Of a stretch of DNA of 64,000 nucleotides, positions 20,411 to 30,312 are shown piece after piece (the stretch's first letter is position 1; the number at the start of each line of letters is the position of its first letter). The DNA lies in the NCBI GenBank assembly GCA_947491945.1, contig CANLLN010000023.1:1-64000 (forward strand), given 5' to 3'. Both the position numbers and the translations under genes were made by a program. The DNA comes from an uncultured Carboxylicivirga sp. (lineage in GTDB: Bacteria; Bacteroidota; Bacteroidia; Bacteroidales; Marinilabiliaceae). The notes under the pieces are model-generated. The model did not search any database. It was not told where the DNA came from and saw only the letters and a program-made list of their open reading frames with translations.

Positions 20411-20424
20411 GCTCTTTTAACAAG

Positions 20425-23400
20425 ATGCGTATGAAACGAAGTGCCTTGATATTTATAATCATCCTTTCCGCATTCACCTCTGTATCGGTATTATCGCAGG
20501 AATACAACTACCTATCCACCTTATCGCAACGCTCCAAACCCGGGCGACTCAAATTAGATAACTCAGGTGCTTTGTTTGTTACTCATCCACTCGCACACCA
20601 GGTGTTAAAAATAGCCATAGCCGATGGCAGCCTGCTGGCTGAAATAGGTGAAGCCAATACAGCTGGAAATACCAATACCCTGCTGAATAATCCTTCCGAT
20701 GTTGATATTGATGAATCAGGCAACATCTACATTGCCGATAAAGGCAACCAGCGAATTGTTAAATACGATGCCTCCCATGCCTACATAGGAGAGATAGCGC
20801 TCTCTCTCAAAGCACCTGAAAGCATTACCATTGGACCTGATGGTAAACTATACATCTGCTACTCCGGTGATGAAAAAGGTTTACTCATTTACAATGGTAC
20901 CTCATTAGAAAGTACCATCACCACCTTATCAACCGATAAGTTTCGCGACCCTAAAAAAGTAAGGTTTACTGCCAATGGCCAACTGTATATAGTAGACCGA
21001 AATACTGGTCTTATAAAAGTTTCTTCCTTCGCAGGCAATCAGGCCGTTGTCAGCCAAATTATTAAAAAAGAAAATGGTTCAGCCATTATTGTTAAAAATG
21101 AAGACTGCGCTTTTTCTTCGCAAGGTTCTTTAATAGTAACCAGTAACGAAGACAAGGTAACAGCCGGTTTATATCAAGGCTTGTACCGTTTTAACGTGCA
21201 AGGAGTGTTTGTTGATCGAATAGGTACAACGGGCGCCAGCAGCAACAACAATGGTTTTAATGCCCCTGTTGGCATTGATATTGACAACCACGACAATCTA
21301 TACATCGCCGATTACAATAATAACCGCATACAGGTGTGGCAAGCAACCGACATACAAGCCCCCCACTTTCTATCCTTTAAATTAAACAACAATACAACGC
21401 AAGAGGTTAACTTTTCCTTGTCTTTGAATGAAACAGGCATGGTGTATGGACTTATTCAGGAAGCGACACTTTCGCCCCCTGAAGTTGCGCAAATCATCAA
21501 CCCGGCACCAGGCGATATTGCCTTTAGCCTTAACTACACAACGCCACTCGAACCATTATCTCATAAGCAAACAGACCTCTTGGAAGGTAAAAACTATTGC
21601 ATTTACTACGTTGCTGTAGACGATGCAGGCAATACCTCTGAACGAAAGGCTTCGGAATCTTTTTCAACTGCTGCGCATATTAAGCACTTAATTAACACAG
21701 CTAAAGAATCAAACCAGGTTCAGCTATTATTAAATGCCTCCCTAAGCGGCCAGGTCTGGTACGTTGTAGAACCCTATACCGGACAAGCACCTGGCTACGA
21801 AACCGGTGAACAAATAAAAAATGCACCATCCAGTTTAAACATCCCCTATCCTACGGCAACCACTGATTACACTTTTGACATAACGGGTTTAACGGCCGCA
21901 TCAAACTATCGCATCTCATTATATATCGAAGACGGAAGTGGTCTTTCAACACCCGTAAAGCATTATATTTTCAGCACCTTCAACACCTTTGAAACCATGC
22001 TGAATAACTACCGCCAATGGTGTGTTGGCAATGCCTCGGCCGACTACAGCGAATCCTTACTTTTTGCTCGTTACCAGGCGATATATGCAAGCGGAGAATT
22101 AGCAATAGCTAACTTACCCAGTTACGATGTGAATAACCCGGGAGAAACATATGATTTAGTTAATAACCGCGACCACATCAATCACATACGGGAATTAATC
22201 CGAGAAACCTTATTTCCACTGGCTTTGCTTTACAATGTGCCAGGCCCGGTGAATGAACCTAATCCGTATTTTAAAAATCCAGCCACAGAGCAACAATTAA
22301 TCGATTTATTCAACTACCTGATTTCCCGCGGATTTACTGAAGGTTGTAAGAGTGAATTCAAAGGTGGTGGTGTCTATCTAGGCCTCACCGGTTACTTTTA
22401 TGCCGCTATGCTGATGAAGCAAGAACTGGATAAAGCCAATCTATTGGAAATGGTTAGCAAAAATATGCAATGGTGGACCCGCTGGAATTTAATTGAACTC
22501 ACGACTCAACCCTGGACTTACGAACAAAAATCCGCATTAAAGCAAGCCGATTTTGTCAGAACATTCTACAATAACCACTTGATGACCATATTAACAATGC
22601 CCGATTCAGAATTAGATAAACCAGCCCAAATGTCTTTGCTGGCTGATGTGTACAACGAGGCCTGTGAAATATCGTATGGCTGGGGTGGTTTTATTAAACC
22701 CGACTATACCGGTTATCATCACCACGGCATTTGGGGCAACGCCTACATTACAGAAGCCCTACACGTAACTGCGCAAATGAGCATGATTGTAAAAGAGACA
22801 CCTTATGCATTTAGCTCTTCAGCTATTGATAACTTAAGCCAGGCCATGCTTGCCTATCGCTTTTATTGTAACACATACGATAATCCAATTGGAATTAGCG
22901 GACGATTCCCCACCAACCAAGGCGATTTGTTGCTGCACACACCAGCCTTTGCTTACCTGGTTGAAACAAATAATGGCAACTTTAACGCAGAACTGAAAAG
23001 GGCCTTTAAACGACTGATGAATGCACCACAAAATCATCTACTAAACACCCTGGCGACAGATGTAAAATCATCTATCCAATTTAGAGGTGGTCTGGGGGGC
23101 TTGCAACAAAGCATTCTATTGGCTTCTAACACAAATACTGAAACAGCACCAGAAGGCAACCGTGTATTTCCCTATGGCAACATGCAAATTCATCGCCGTA
23201 ATAATTGGATGGTAAGTGTAAAAGGGTTTAGCAAATATGTGTGGGACTACGAAAGCAACGGCGAACAAAACTGGTTTGGGCGCAATCAGTCCGCAGGGGC
23301 CTTAGAGGTTTTCGCCTCTACAGATCCGGAATCGGGAACTGTAACTGCCGAAGCCAGTGGTTGGATGGAAAATGGCTACGACTGGAATCATGTTGCGGGC

Positions 23401-24696
23401 ACTACCACCTTTGTCCTGCCTAACTGGACCGACCATGACAAGGATTACATCTGGGCCAAATTCTCGCCAGAGTATTTTGTGGGAGGTGTTTCACATCAGC
23501 AACAAAATGGGGTGTTTGCACTGAAGTATGTGGATGTTAGGGAAACCGCCTGGGTACAGCGTGACTATAAATTAACTGCCAATAAATCGTACTTCTTTTT
23601 CGATGATCAGGTAGTTTGCTTAGGCTCAAACATTAATTCTATTCACCCAAGCTACGAAACGCATACAACCTTATTCCAGAATTATTTACACGATATTAAT
23701 TCAACTTCTACAATTAACGGCGCAGAAAATACAGGGCTTGGGCTCAACTATGCTCACCCTGACAATACATCGGTAACGATGACTGATGTAACAGGCAATG
23801 CTTATTTTCTGCGGGATGGGGCACAGTTGAATGTAACCCGTTCCATGCAATCATCGCGCGATAACCGCGACACTAAAGATACACAGGGTAATTACATCAA
23901 AGCCTGGATAAATCATGGCTTGCCTAAAGCTGCAGCCTACGAATACCTGGTATGGGTGCAGGCACCCCAAGGCAGCATCGAACAAGTGGCAGCCAATCCA
24001 GATGCTTTCTACACAGTAGAGCAAAAAGATGCAGTGGCTCATATTGTCACGCACCATCAAAAAAATATGACCGGATATGCCATATTTAAAGCCAATGAGG
24101 TGATTAATAAAAAACACATTTTCTCAACGGATAACGACTGTTTGATAATGGCAGATGAATCAGTAGCCAACAAACTAACTTTTAGTATTGCTCACCCAGA
24201 TTTGGGCTGGCTGGATAAAGAGCAAAGCCTCTACCAGGTATGGAGTGTAAAAGATAATAACCGCTGGCTACAACCCGTTGCACAACCAGTTGAGGTAACC
24301 TTAAACGGACTATGGGCATTAAGCAGCCCCCATGCTTCTGTTGCGTTGATAAATTACGATACGGCTAACAAACGCACTACCTTTCTGTTTAGTTGCTTCA
24401 ATGGCGAAAGCATTGATGTGGAATTACTGGACGAAACAGTCACATCGATCGATAACACCACAGCAGATAAAGCGGTACATATTTTTCCAAACCCTGCCAA
24501 AGGTGTTTTTACGATTGACTTGTTGGATGCGGTGGAGCAAATGGAAATTATTGACGCTAGCGGCAAGAGCATTGCCAACTTTAGGAATTTGAAACAAGGT
24601 CAGCACACTATTACTAATCAGCTTTCAAGTGGCACCTATTTGGTGCGTTTATCTAACAACACTTCATTCTCTACCCATAAACTCATTATTTTATAA
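20425..24696 (+). CDS. NHL-repeat / FN3-like / PL8 lyase fusion with T9SS tag
   Basis: 1423-aa exported enzyme. Signal peptide about 1-24; NHL-repeat beta-propeller (about 30-310, with repeated IYIADKGNQRI-type blades); two fibronectin-III-like domains (about 312-515); PL8 alpha-toroid (about 520-860); PL8 super-sandwich and C-terminal beta domains (about 880-1310); T9SS sorting domain from about 1350 (HIFPNPAKG). PL8 catalytic candidates match chondroitinase ABC: His766/His767 and Tyr774 in YHHHGIWGNAY, Arg827 in GRFP and Glu943 in WDYE. It should depolymerise chondroitin/dermatan sulfate or hyaluronan at the cell surface. The propeller in front of a PL8 module is not a standard arrangement and may bind glycan or a partner protein. 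Start may be Met1 or Met3. Confidence 0.88.
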   Translation: MRMKRSALIFIIILSAFTSVSVLSQEYNYLSTLSQRSKPGRLKLDNSGALFVTHPLAHQVLKIAIADGSLLAEIGEANTAGNTNTLLNNPSDVDIDESGNIYIADKGNQRIVKYDASHAYIGEIALSLKAPESITIGPDGKLYICYSGDEKGLLIYNGTSLESTITTLSTDKFRDPKKVRFTANGQLYIVDRNTGLIKVSSFAGNQAVVSQIIKKENGSAIIVKNEDCAFSSQGSLIVTSNEDKVTAGLYQGLYRFNVQGVFVDRIGTTGASSNNNGFNAPVGIDIDNHDNLYIADYNNNRIQVWQATDIQAPHFLSFKLNNNTTQEVNFSLSLNETGMVYGLIQEATLSPPEVAQIINPAPGDIAFSLNYTTPLEPLSHKQTDLLEGKNYCIYYVAVDDAGNTSERKASESFSTAAHIKHLINTAKESNQVQLLLNASLSGQVWYVVEPYTGQAPGYETGEQIKNAPSSLNIPYPTATTDYTFDITGLTAASNYRISLYIEDGSGLSTPVKHYIFSTFNTFETMLNNYRQWCVGNASADYSESLLFARYQAIYASGELAIANLPSYDVNNPGETYDLVNNRDHINHIRELIRETLFPLALLYNVPGPVNEPNPYFKNPATEQQLIDLFNYLISRGFTEGCKSEFKGGGVYLGLTGYFYAAMLMKQELDKANLLEMVSKNMQWWTRWNLIELTTQPWTYEQKSALKQADFVRTFYNNHLMTILTMPDSELDKPAQMSLLADVYNEACEISYGWGGFIKPDYTGYHHHGIWGNAYITEALHVTAQMSMIVKETPYAFSSSAIDNLSQAMLAYRFYCNTYDNPIGISGRFPTNQGDLLLHTPAFAYLVETNNGNFNAELKRAFKRLMNAPQNHLLNTLATDVKSSIQFRGGLGGLQQSILLASNTNTETAPEGNRVFPYGNMQIHRRNNWMVSVKGFSKYVWDYESNGEQNWFGRNQSAGALEVFASTDPESGTVTAEASGWMENGYDWNHVAGTTTFVLPNWTDHDKDYIWAKFSPEYFVGGVSHQQQNGVFALKYVDVRETAWVQRDYKLTANKSYFFFDDQVVCLGSNINSIHPSYETHTTLFQNYLHDINSTSTINGAENTGLGLNYAHPDNTSVTMTDVTGNAYFLRDGAQLNVTRSMQSSRDNRDTKDTQGNYIKAWINHGLPKAAAYEYLVWVQAPQGSIEQVAANPDAFYTVEQKDAVAHIVTHHQKNMTGYAIFKANEVINKKHIFSTDNDCLIMADESVANKLTFSIAHPDLGWLDKEQSLYQVWSVKDNNRWLQPVAQPVEVTLNGLWALSSPHASVALINYDTANKRTTFLFSCFNGESIDVELLDETVTSIDNTTADKAVHIFPNPAKGVFTIDLLDAVEQMEIIDASGKSIANFRNLKQGQHTITNQLSSGTYLVRLSNNTSFSTHKLIIL

Positions 24697-24714
24697 GCGC
24701 TAGAAAGTCAATCC

Positions 24715-27687
24715 ATGAAGATATTACTCAGTTCTTTACTTTTATTATTTTGCCTCGGCATTAACGCCCAGGAAGTGATCTTTGCCGATTACTTTGATAT
24801 AAAGACCAACTCGGACAAGCAAACGGCAGTAATGGGAAAAATACACCTTAAACGGAACAAGGATGTGCTATCGAAAGCTGTGCCGGACAGTTACCATTTT
24901 GAAATAAGCAATGATCCTTCGGGTTTGTTTAAACTTAAAAACAACCGCGAAAACATCGGCCAGATGAAAGGCCTTTTAGTGGGAGAGTTAAGTTTGAAAA
25001 AAGGCAAAAAAACACCTAAGACACCTGTTGATTATACGATAGCTATTACTTTAAAAAATGGAAAGACGTCTCTGGTTGAAAAAAAAATCACGGTACATGT
25101 GGTCACAACCACCATGTGGGAACACCTCGGCGATTTTTACAAGAAAGAGACAATTGATAACAGCCGCTTATGGGGCCGAAAAAAACTATCTGATAAAAAA
25201 ATTGAGGCGCTGCTCGATGAAATTGAAGCCAATAATGGGGCCATGCCATCGCTCAGCCCAATATATACCAAATCGACTGAGGACATCCGCAAAATAGAGG
25301 ACGAATGGGAAAAGGTGGCCAGCCGCATTGGTGCATTGGGCTATGCCTATGCCAATCAACAGTCGGCCTGGTATAGTTCACCTCAACTGTATAAAGGCAT
25401 TGTTAAAGCCTCCACCACGTTTATGAATGGCATACCCATTTTTGGTAACGAGATAGACGACCCAATCGGCAACGAAATTGGCGATGGTTTACAAAGCTTA
25501 GGCGAGAATGGTATAGTATCGCATGGCTTTGTAACACACCAGTGGCGCCTGGTTGACGGACTTGGCGCGCCACTTGTACACATTATGCCCAACCTCCGTC
25601 ACGACATAGCCAATCGCGAACCGGAAGCACTTGCTTTACAGGAAGCTATTTATCGCTTCTACCAGGCTTTTTACTCAATAACACCCAAACGCAGAGCCAT
25701 GGATAACGATGCGCAACGCTGGCGCAATATCTCCGATACCCTTTACTCAGAAGGCGCCTGGAGCGATGCAAATACAGCTCATCGTATGCGCTCACTAATG
25801 GTGATGGGCGTTATTTGGAATGACTACAACCGCCCTATAACCTACGTACCCTATTGGTACGATGATTATTATAACGCTACGGAATTTGACGGTTTGTCAT
25901 TTGCCAAAGGCTGGAGTCCCAAGGGCATCATTAAAGATATCCGTTTCTGGTGCTCGCGCCTTTCAGTGCCTTCGCAAATGTACGACCAATCTGGATTTCA
26001 TCCCGATGGCACCGTTTCGCACCACACCGGCCATAGTGCCTCGGATGTAGCTATGGTGGCCTATGGCTTTGAATGGATGAAGGAAATTAATAAGGCAATT
26101 AAATTCTTTCAGCACACACCGTTTCCCATCGAAAACAGCCAATACCAGTTTTTAGCCGACCGCATCAACTATACCTATCGACGCATGGTCTATCAACAAC
26201 AGCTGGATTATGTGGTGGCTGGTCGAAGCCATTATTCCGACATGCAGAAGTTTGTGACAAAAAGCCTGAAGAAGACTATCAATGATTTAGTAAAAGGTAA
26301 GTCGCCGTCAACCATCATCAAAAATGAAAAGGAATTGATTGAATTAAATAGAAACATGCAAAACAATACGCATAAACACACCGAATCAATTGGTTTTTGG
26401 AATGCTGATTACCTCGTTCATCGCCAGGAGAATGACAACAATCAGTTTTATTATTCAGTCAAACAGAAATCTCTTCGTACATCGGGCGCCGAAGACTTTA
26501 GCAAAGTGCGTAAATCGTGGCATGCCGGCAGCGGTGTTTTCCAGCTAAAAGTGGATGGCGATGAGTATGCGTTACCCGTGCTGCAAGCTTACGATTGGCA
26601 TGTGCTACCAGGTGTTACCGAAGAGTGGCGCACCGACCCTATGCCACGCGGTCGGGCAAGTTCAGCAGGTCCAGGTTTAAATAGCTATTCAGGTGTTCTG
26701 GCCAATGGCCGCTATGCTACATCGGCCTTTCAGTATGTACCAACGCCAGGTGGCGAACACCATAAATTACCTCAATACGCCTCGGCCAGTGCCTTTAAAT
26801 CTTACCACTTAAGTGATAATTATGGAACGGCAATAGGTAGTAACATTACACGTAAAGATGGTGGTCAGGGGCAATCCATCGTTACCTGTATCGACCAGTC
26901 GTTACAATCCGACATCCTGTATTACAGCATTGATGGGGCAAAGGCGAAAGCGATTAAACCCGGTACCGATGTCGATTTAGCTGTACAAATGAGTGGCCCA
27001 AGCTGGGTGTTTCATAAAAACAAAGGCTACCTTGTCTTTCCTCAAAAAAACCAACAGCTTTTTATCAAAACAGGTGCTCACATCAATGTTACCGATACTA
27101 AAGTTAACAGCAGCAAAAACTACATTATTGCGATCGACCATGGTACACAACCAAACAAAACAAGCTTTAATAACTACCATTATGTGATGGTGGCCAATGC
27201 CAGTTTAAAAGAAATGCCCGAAATTCTGGACCATTATCAAGAAAATTATCGGACATTTAAGGAAAATGCCAAATTACATGGCACGTATAACAGCCTAAAT
27301 AAACGCGCTCAGCTGGCCTTTTTCCAAGCCGGCAAAACCTATCTGGATACGTCCAAAAAACAATGGTTAGAGGTGAATAAACCTGCTATTGTAATGACAG
27401 AGGAAAGTGCACAGTACCTCGAACTATCAGTTTGTGACCCATTGCATAGTTTAAACACAGAGTCGATAACCATTAAGGCATCAGTGCCCTTAAAGGAAGG
27501 GGATTACCAATATACCATCGAAGGCATTGAGTCCATCCAGGGAGAAACCGTAAATGTAAAAAGCGATGGCAATTCGTCGGCCATTACTGTCGCCCTGCCC
27601 GATGCCAAAGATGGCGCACGTTATAACTATCGTGAAGCTGTATTGGCTGGTGCACCAATAATTATCAAGTTAAACAAAGCAAATTAA
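24715..27687 (+). CDS. Divergent PL8-superfamily protein, catalytic residues uncertain
   Basis: 990 aa with signal peptide (1-18). An N-terminal beta domain (about 20-125) precedes a helical region (about 130-500). A PL8-type beta super-sandwich follows, recognised from VHRQENDNNQF, SWHAGSGVFQL and YDWHVLPGVTEEWRTDP, which parallel the HRR, GDG and LPGTT landmarks of PL8 lyases. FHPDGTVSHHTGH (428-440) sits where PL8 lyases carry their His, giving His436/437 as candidates. The Tyr a few residues later and the GR Arg motif are not evident. It may be a lyase of altered specificity, a new subfamily, or a non-catalytic relative. It lies between two clear PL8 genes, 18 bp and 21 bp away, which supports a GAG role. 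Confidence 0.65.
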   Translation: MKILLSSLLLLFCLGINAQEVIFADYFDIKTNSDKQTAVMGKIHLKRNKDVLSKAVPDSYHFEISNDPSGLFKLKNNRENIGQMKGLLVGELSLKKGKKTPKTPVDYTIAITLKNGKTSLVEKKITVHVVTTTMWEHLGDFYKKETIDNSRLWGRKKLSDKKIEALLDEIEANNGAMPSLSPIYTKSTEDIRKIEDEWEKVASRIGALGYAYANQQSAWYSSPQLYKGIVKASTTFMNGIPIFGNEIDDPIGNEIGDGLQSLGENGIVSHGFVTHQWRLVDGLGAPLVHIMPNLRHDIANREPEALALQEAIYRFYQAFYSITPKRRAMDNDAQRWRNISDTLYSEGAWSDANTAHRMRSLMVMGVIWNDYNRPITYVPYWYDDYYNATEFDGLSFAKGWSPKGIIKDIRFWCSRLSVPSQMYDQSGFHPDGTVSHHTGHSASDVAMVAYGFEWMKEINKAIKFFQHTPFPIENSQYQFLADRINYTYRRMVYQQQLDYVVAGRSHYSDMQKFVTKSLKKTINDLVKGKSPSTIIKNEKELIELNRNMQNNTHKHTESIGFWNADYLVHRQENDNNQFYYSVKQKSLRTSGAEDFSKVRKSWHAGSGVFQLKVDGDEYALPVLQAYDWHVLPGVTEEWRTDPMPRGRASSAGPGLNSYSGVLANGRYATSAFQYVPTPGGEHHKLPQYASASAFKSYHLSDNYGTAIGSNITRKDGGQGQSIVTCIDQSLQSDILYYSIDGAKAKAIKPGTDVDLAVQMSGPSWVFHKNKGYLVFPQKNQQLFIKTGAHINVTDTKVNSSKNYIIAIDHGTQPNKTSFNNYHYVMVANASLKEMPEILDHYQENYRTFKENAKLHGTYNSLNKRAQLAFFQAGKTYLDTSKKQWLEVNKPAIVMTEESAQYLELSVCDPLHSLNTESITIKASVPLKEGDYQYTIEGIESIQGETVNVKSDGNSSAITVALPDAKDGARYNYREAVLAGAPIIIKLNKAN

Positions 27688-27708
27688 TCAACTACAAAGA
27701 GCTATTTA

Positions 27709-30282
27709 ATGAGAACCATAATTACTGTCTCCATTTTATTCCTACTAGGTTTGTTTCCGGGTAAGGCCAGTGCCAATGAAAGTACTGAACCGGATCAGAT
27801 TACGATGATCGCCAAAAACTATCGACATTGGATTTTAGGCAGCGACACCATCGATTACAGCAATCCTTTTGTTCAGGTACGCTATAAAGAAATGATGAAA
27901 AACGTTCGGGCGGCCTACGAGCTTTACGAACGCGACAAAAATCAGGATGGCCATCCTGATATTCTATTTGATACAAGCATTAGCGTACCCCAAAGCACCA
28001 AACAGCTTTCTTCGTTCTTTAGCAAATACCTGTTCCCATTATCGCTGGGCTACCATCTTAAACCAGCAGAAGAATATGGTTTAAACAATCCATACTACCA
28101 CAATAAACAGGTACGCGAGCGCTTGCTTACCCTTTTTAACAACCTGCACCAGCAAGGTTGGAAAAGTGGTATCGACATTGGGGTATTACATATGAACCGC
28201 TATCCCGAAACAGGCTATATTGGCTATTATTCGGGCATGTCTCTGCGCTGCTTAGGCTATGCTTTGTCGGTTTTTCTTAACCAGGACCTATTGCAAAACG
28301 AAGGGCTGTTAAAGCGGGAGCTGAACACACTGGACTTTATCTCAAAAGAAATTGGACCCCAATATAACACACCCATTCTCTGGCAGCAAAAAGGCTTTAA
28401 TACTGATGCTGTGCGTTCCATGTTCAACGTTCGCTGGTGCTACATCCTATCGCTACCAGCGAATGCACCGGGCCGCCAGGAGCAGATGACCTACTTTTCA
28501 AAGATGCTGAATAAATCGCTGCAAATTGCGGATGGCTGGGCCGATATGATTAAACCTGATTATCTGGGCTATCACCATCAGGCCGCCTACCTCAATGCCT
28601 ATGCGCCACATGGCTACCACGCGGCATCCATCTTTGTGCATCAGCTTAACAACAGCCCCTACCAAGTGGGTAACAAAGCCATCAATAATTTAACACAAGC
28701 CTTGTTGCATTCACGCATTTACTGCAACCTTTACGATGCCCCTCGCAGTGCAGCCGGCCGCTTCCCCGATAGGCTCAATACCTTAGTAAAAAACATTCCC
28801 GCCTTTGTCTATCTGTCGCAGATTCAATCACCCCATCAGCAGGAACTCAAAGGGGCGTTTATGCGGTTGTGGCAACCTGATGTCAATGATTTTCAAAAGG
28901 ACTACCTGAAGCAGGCCGACTGTGCCATTGTTTACACAGCTTCATTAGGCGAGATTGAGCAATCGGCCACACTAGCTGCCAGTGGTATTCAGCCCGAACC
29001 ATCGCCCAACGGCTTCTGGTATTACCCTTATGGTGGTTTAGGTATTTACCGCCAGGCTAACTGGCAAGTATCATTTAGCGGATGCAGCCGATATATCTGG
29101 GATTATGAATCGAGTAAACGAGGCGAAAATCAGTTTGGTCGATTCGCCCGTGCCGGTGTATTGCGCATTCTGGCCGGTGGCCATCCCGTATCAGCTGCCA
29201 GCAGCGGCTATGTTGAAAAAGGATGGCACTGGTGTCGCCTGCCAGGTGCTACCACCATTGAAATACCTTTTAATAACATGAAACAAGATACCTACAAAGA
29301 CAGCCATCGGAAATTTACAAGCGAAAGTTATTTGGGCGGTTTGCACATCGATGAAAACACAGCAATGGTATCACTCAAGTACAATGCTCCCCTTTACAAC
29401 AACACCCCCATTAACGAACTAAAAGCCAACAAGTCATTTTTCTTTTTTGATGATTATATTGTTGCCCTTGGTACCAATATTAAAGGACAGTCGAAGAATG
29501 ACTATCCGGTACAAACAACTTTGTTTCAGAATGGGATGGACAATATAAAGGTTGAAACCACGGTCAATGGCAAGGTACATAAAAATGCATGGGCCAAAAC
29601 CTTTACCAACGAAAGTGTTAGTTTATGCGATGCGCAGGGCCACGCCTACTTTGTACCTCACGCACCAACATTATGCATAGAACGGACTCGCCAAAGCGCT
29701 CCCGATGATGAAAACAAGGCCACCCATACAGGTTCCTTTACCTCAGCCCGATTAATGCACGGCGCTGCACCAAACGATGCATCGTATTTATATTTCATCC
29801 AGGTGCATGGCGGTAAAGAGGGGGCGCAATCCCTAGCCAGACATCATCAAGACATGTTTACTGTCAGTCAGCAGGACAGTATTGCCCATATCGTAAGTTA
29901 TCAGGCTGAAAGAGTGAGCGCCTATGCCATCTTGAAAAGCCATGATCAATTTCAGGATAAGTGGCTGCAACGGAGTAATACACCATGTCTGCTGATGATT
30001 AAAGAGCAAACAAATGAACGCATTCGCCTGGCCATTCAAAATCCGGATCTGGGTAAATTGGAAAAGACATACAGCTATAAAAGAATAAACCGAGACTTTG
30101 CCCATGCACCAAGTACGGTTCAGCCCGTTGAAATTACATTACAAGGTATCTGGAAACTAGCAGCAAGGGATCAAAGAATTGATAATATAGAACACCGTGG
30201 TAATCAAACATTGATTCGCTTTAACTGCTTCGATGGTCAAGCAATACAGGTGGAACTTCAGAAAATAACAAGTGAAAAATAA
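27709..30282 (+). CDS. PL8 polysaccharide lyase (chondroitinase-like)
   Basis: 857-aa PL8 lyase without extra N-terminal binding domain or sorting tag. Signal peptide about 1-22; alpha-toroid (about 30-400); super-sandwich and C-terminal domains (about 430-857). Catalytic candidates: His289/His290 with Tyr294 or Tyr298 (YHHQAAYLNAY), Arg351 in AGRFP and Glu467 in WDYE. KSFFFFDDYIVALGTNI is the usual PL8 sandwich landmark. Without a lipobox or T9SS tag it is likely periplasmic, where it could finish oligosaccharides made by the surface PL8 fusion. Substrate could be chondroitin/dermatan sulfate or hyaluronan. Confidence 0.88.
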   Translation: MRTIITVSILFLLGLFPGKASANESTEPDQITMIAKNYRHWILGSDTIDYSNPFVQVRYKEMMKNVRAAYELYERDKNQDGHPDILFDTSISVPQSTKQLSSFFSKYLFPLSLGYHLKPAEEYGLNNPYYHNKQVRERLLTLFNNLHQQGWKSGIDIGVLHMNRYPETGYIGYYSGMSLRCLGYALSVFLNQDLLQNEGLLKRELNTLDFISKEIGPQYNTPILWQQKGFNTDAVRSMFNVRWCYILSLPANAPGRQEQMTYFSKMLNKSLQIADGWADMIKPDYLGYHHQAAYLNAYAPHGYHAASIFVHQLNNSPYQVGNKAINNLTQALLHSRIYCNLYDAPRSAAGRFPDRLNTLVKNIPAFVYLSQIQSPHQQELKGAFMRLWQPDVNDFQKDYLKQADCAIVYTASLGEIEQSATLAASGIQPEPSPNGFWYYPYGGLGIYRQANWQVSFSGCSRYIWDYESSKRGENQFGRFARAGVLRILAGGHPVSAASSGYVEKGWHWCRLPGATTIEIPFNNMKQDTYKDSHRKFTSESYLGGLHIDENTAMVSLKYNAPLYNNTPINELKANKSFFFFDDYIVALGTNIKGQSKNDYPVQTTLFQNGMDNIKVETTVNGKVHKNAWAKTFTNESVSLCDAQGHAYFVPHAPTLCIERTRQSAPDDENKATHTGSFTSARLMHGAAPNDASYLYFIQVHGGKEGAQSLARHHQDMFTVSQQDSIAHIVSYQAERVSAYAILKSHDQFQDKWLQRSNTPCLLMIKEQTNERIRLAIQNPDLGKLEKTYSYKRINRDFAHAPSTVQPVEITLQGIWKLAARDQRIDNIEHRGNQTLIRFNCFDGQAIQVELQKITSEK

Positions 30283-30312
30283 CTACTAGCTAGTCAATTA
30301 AAACACAACAAA

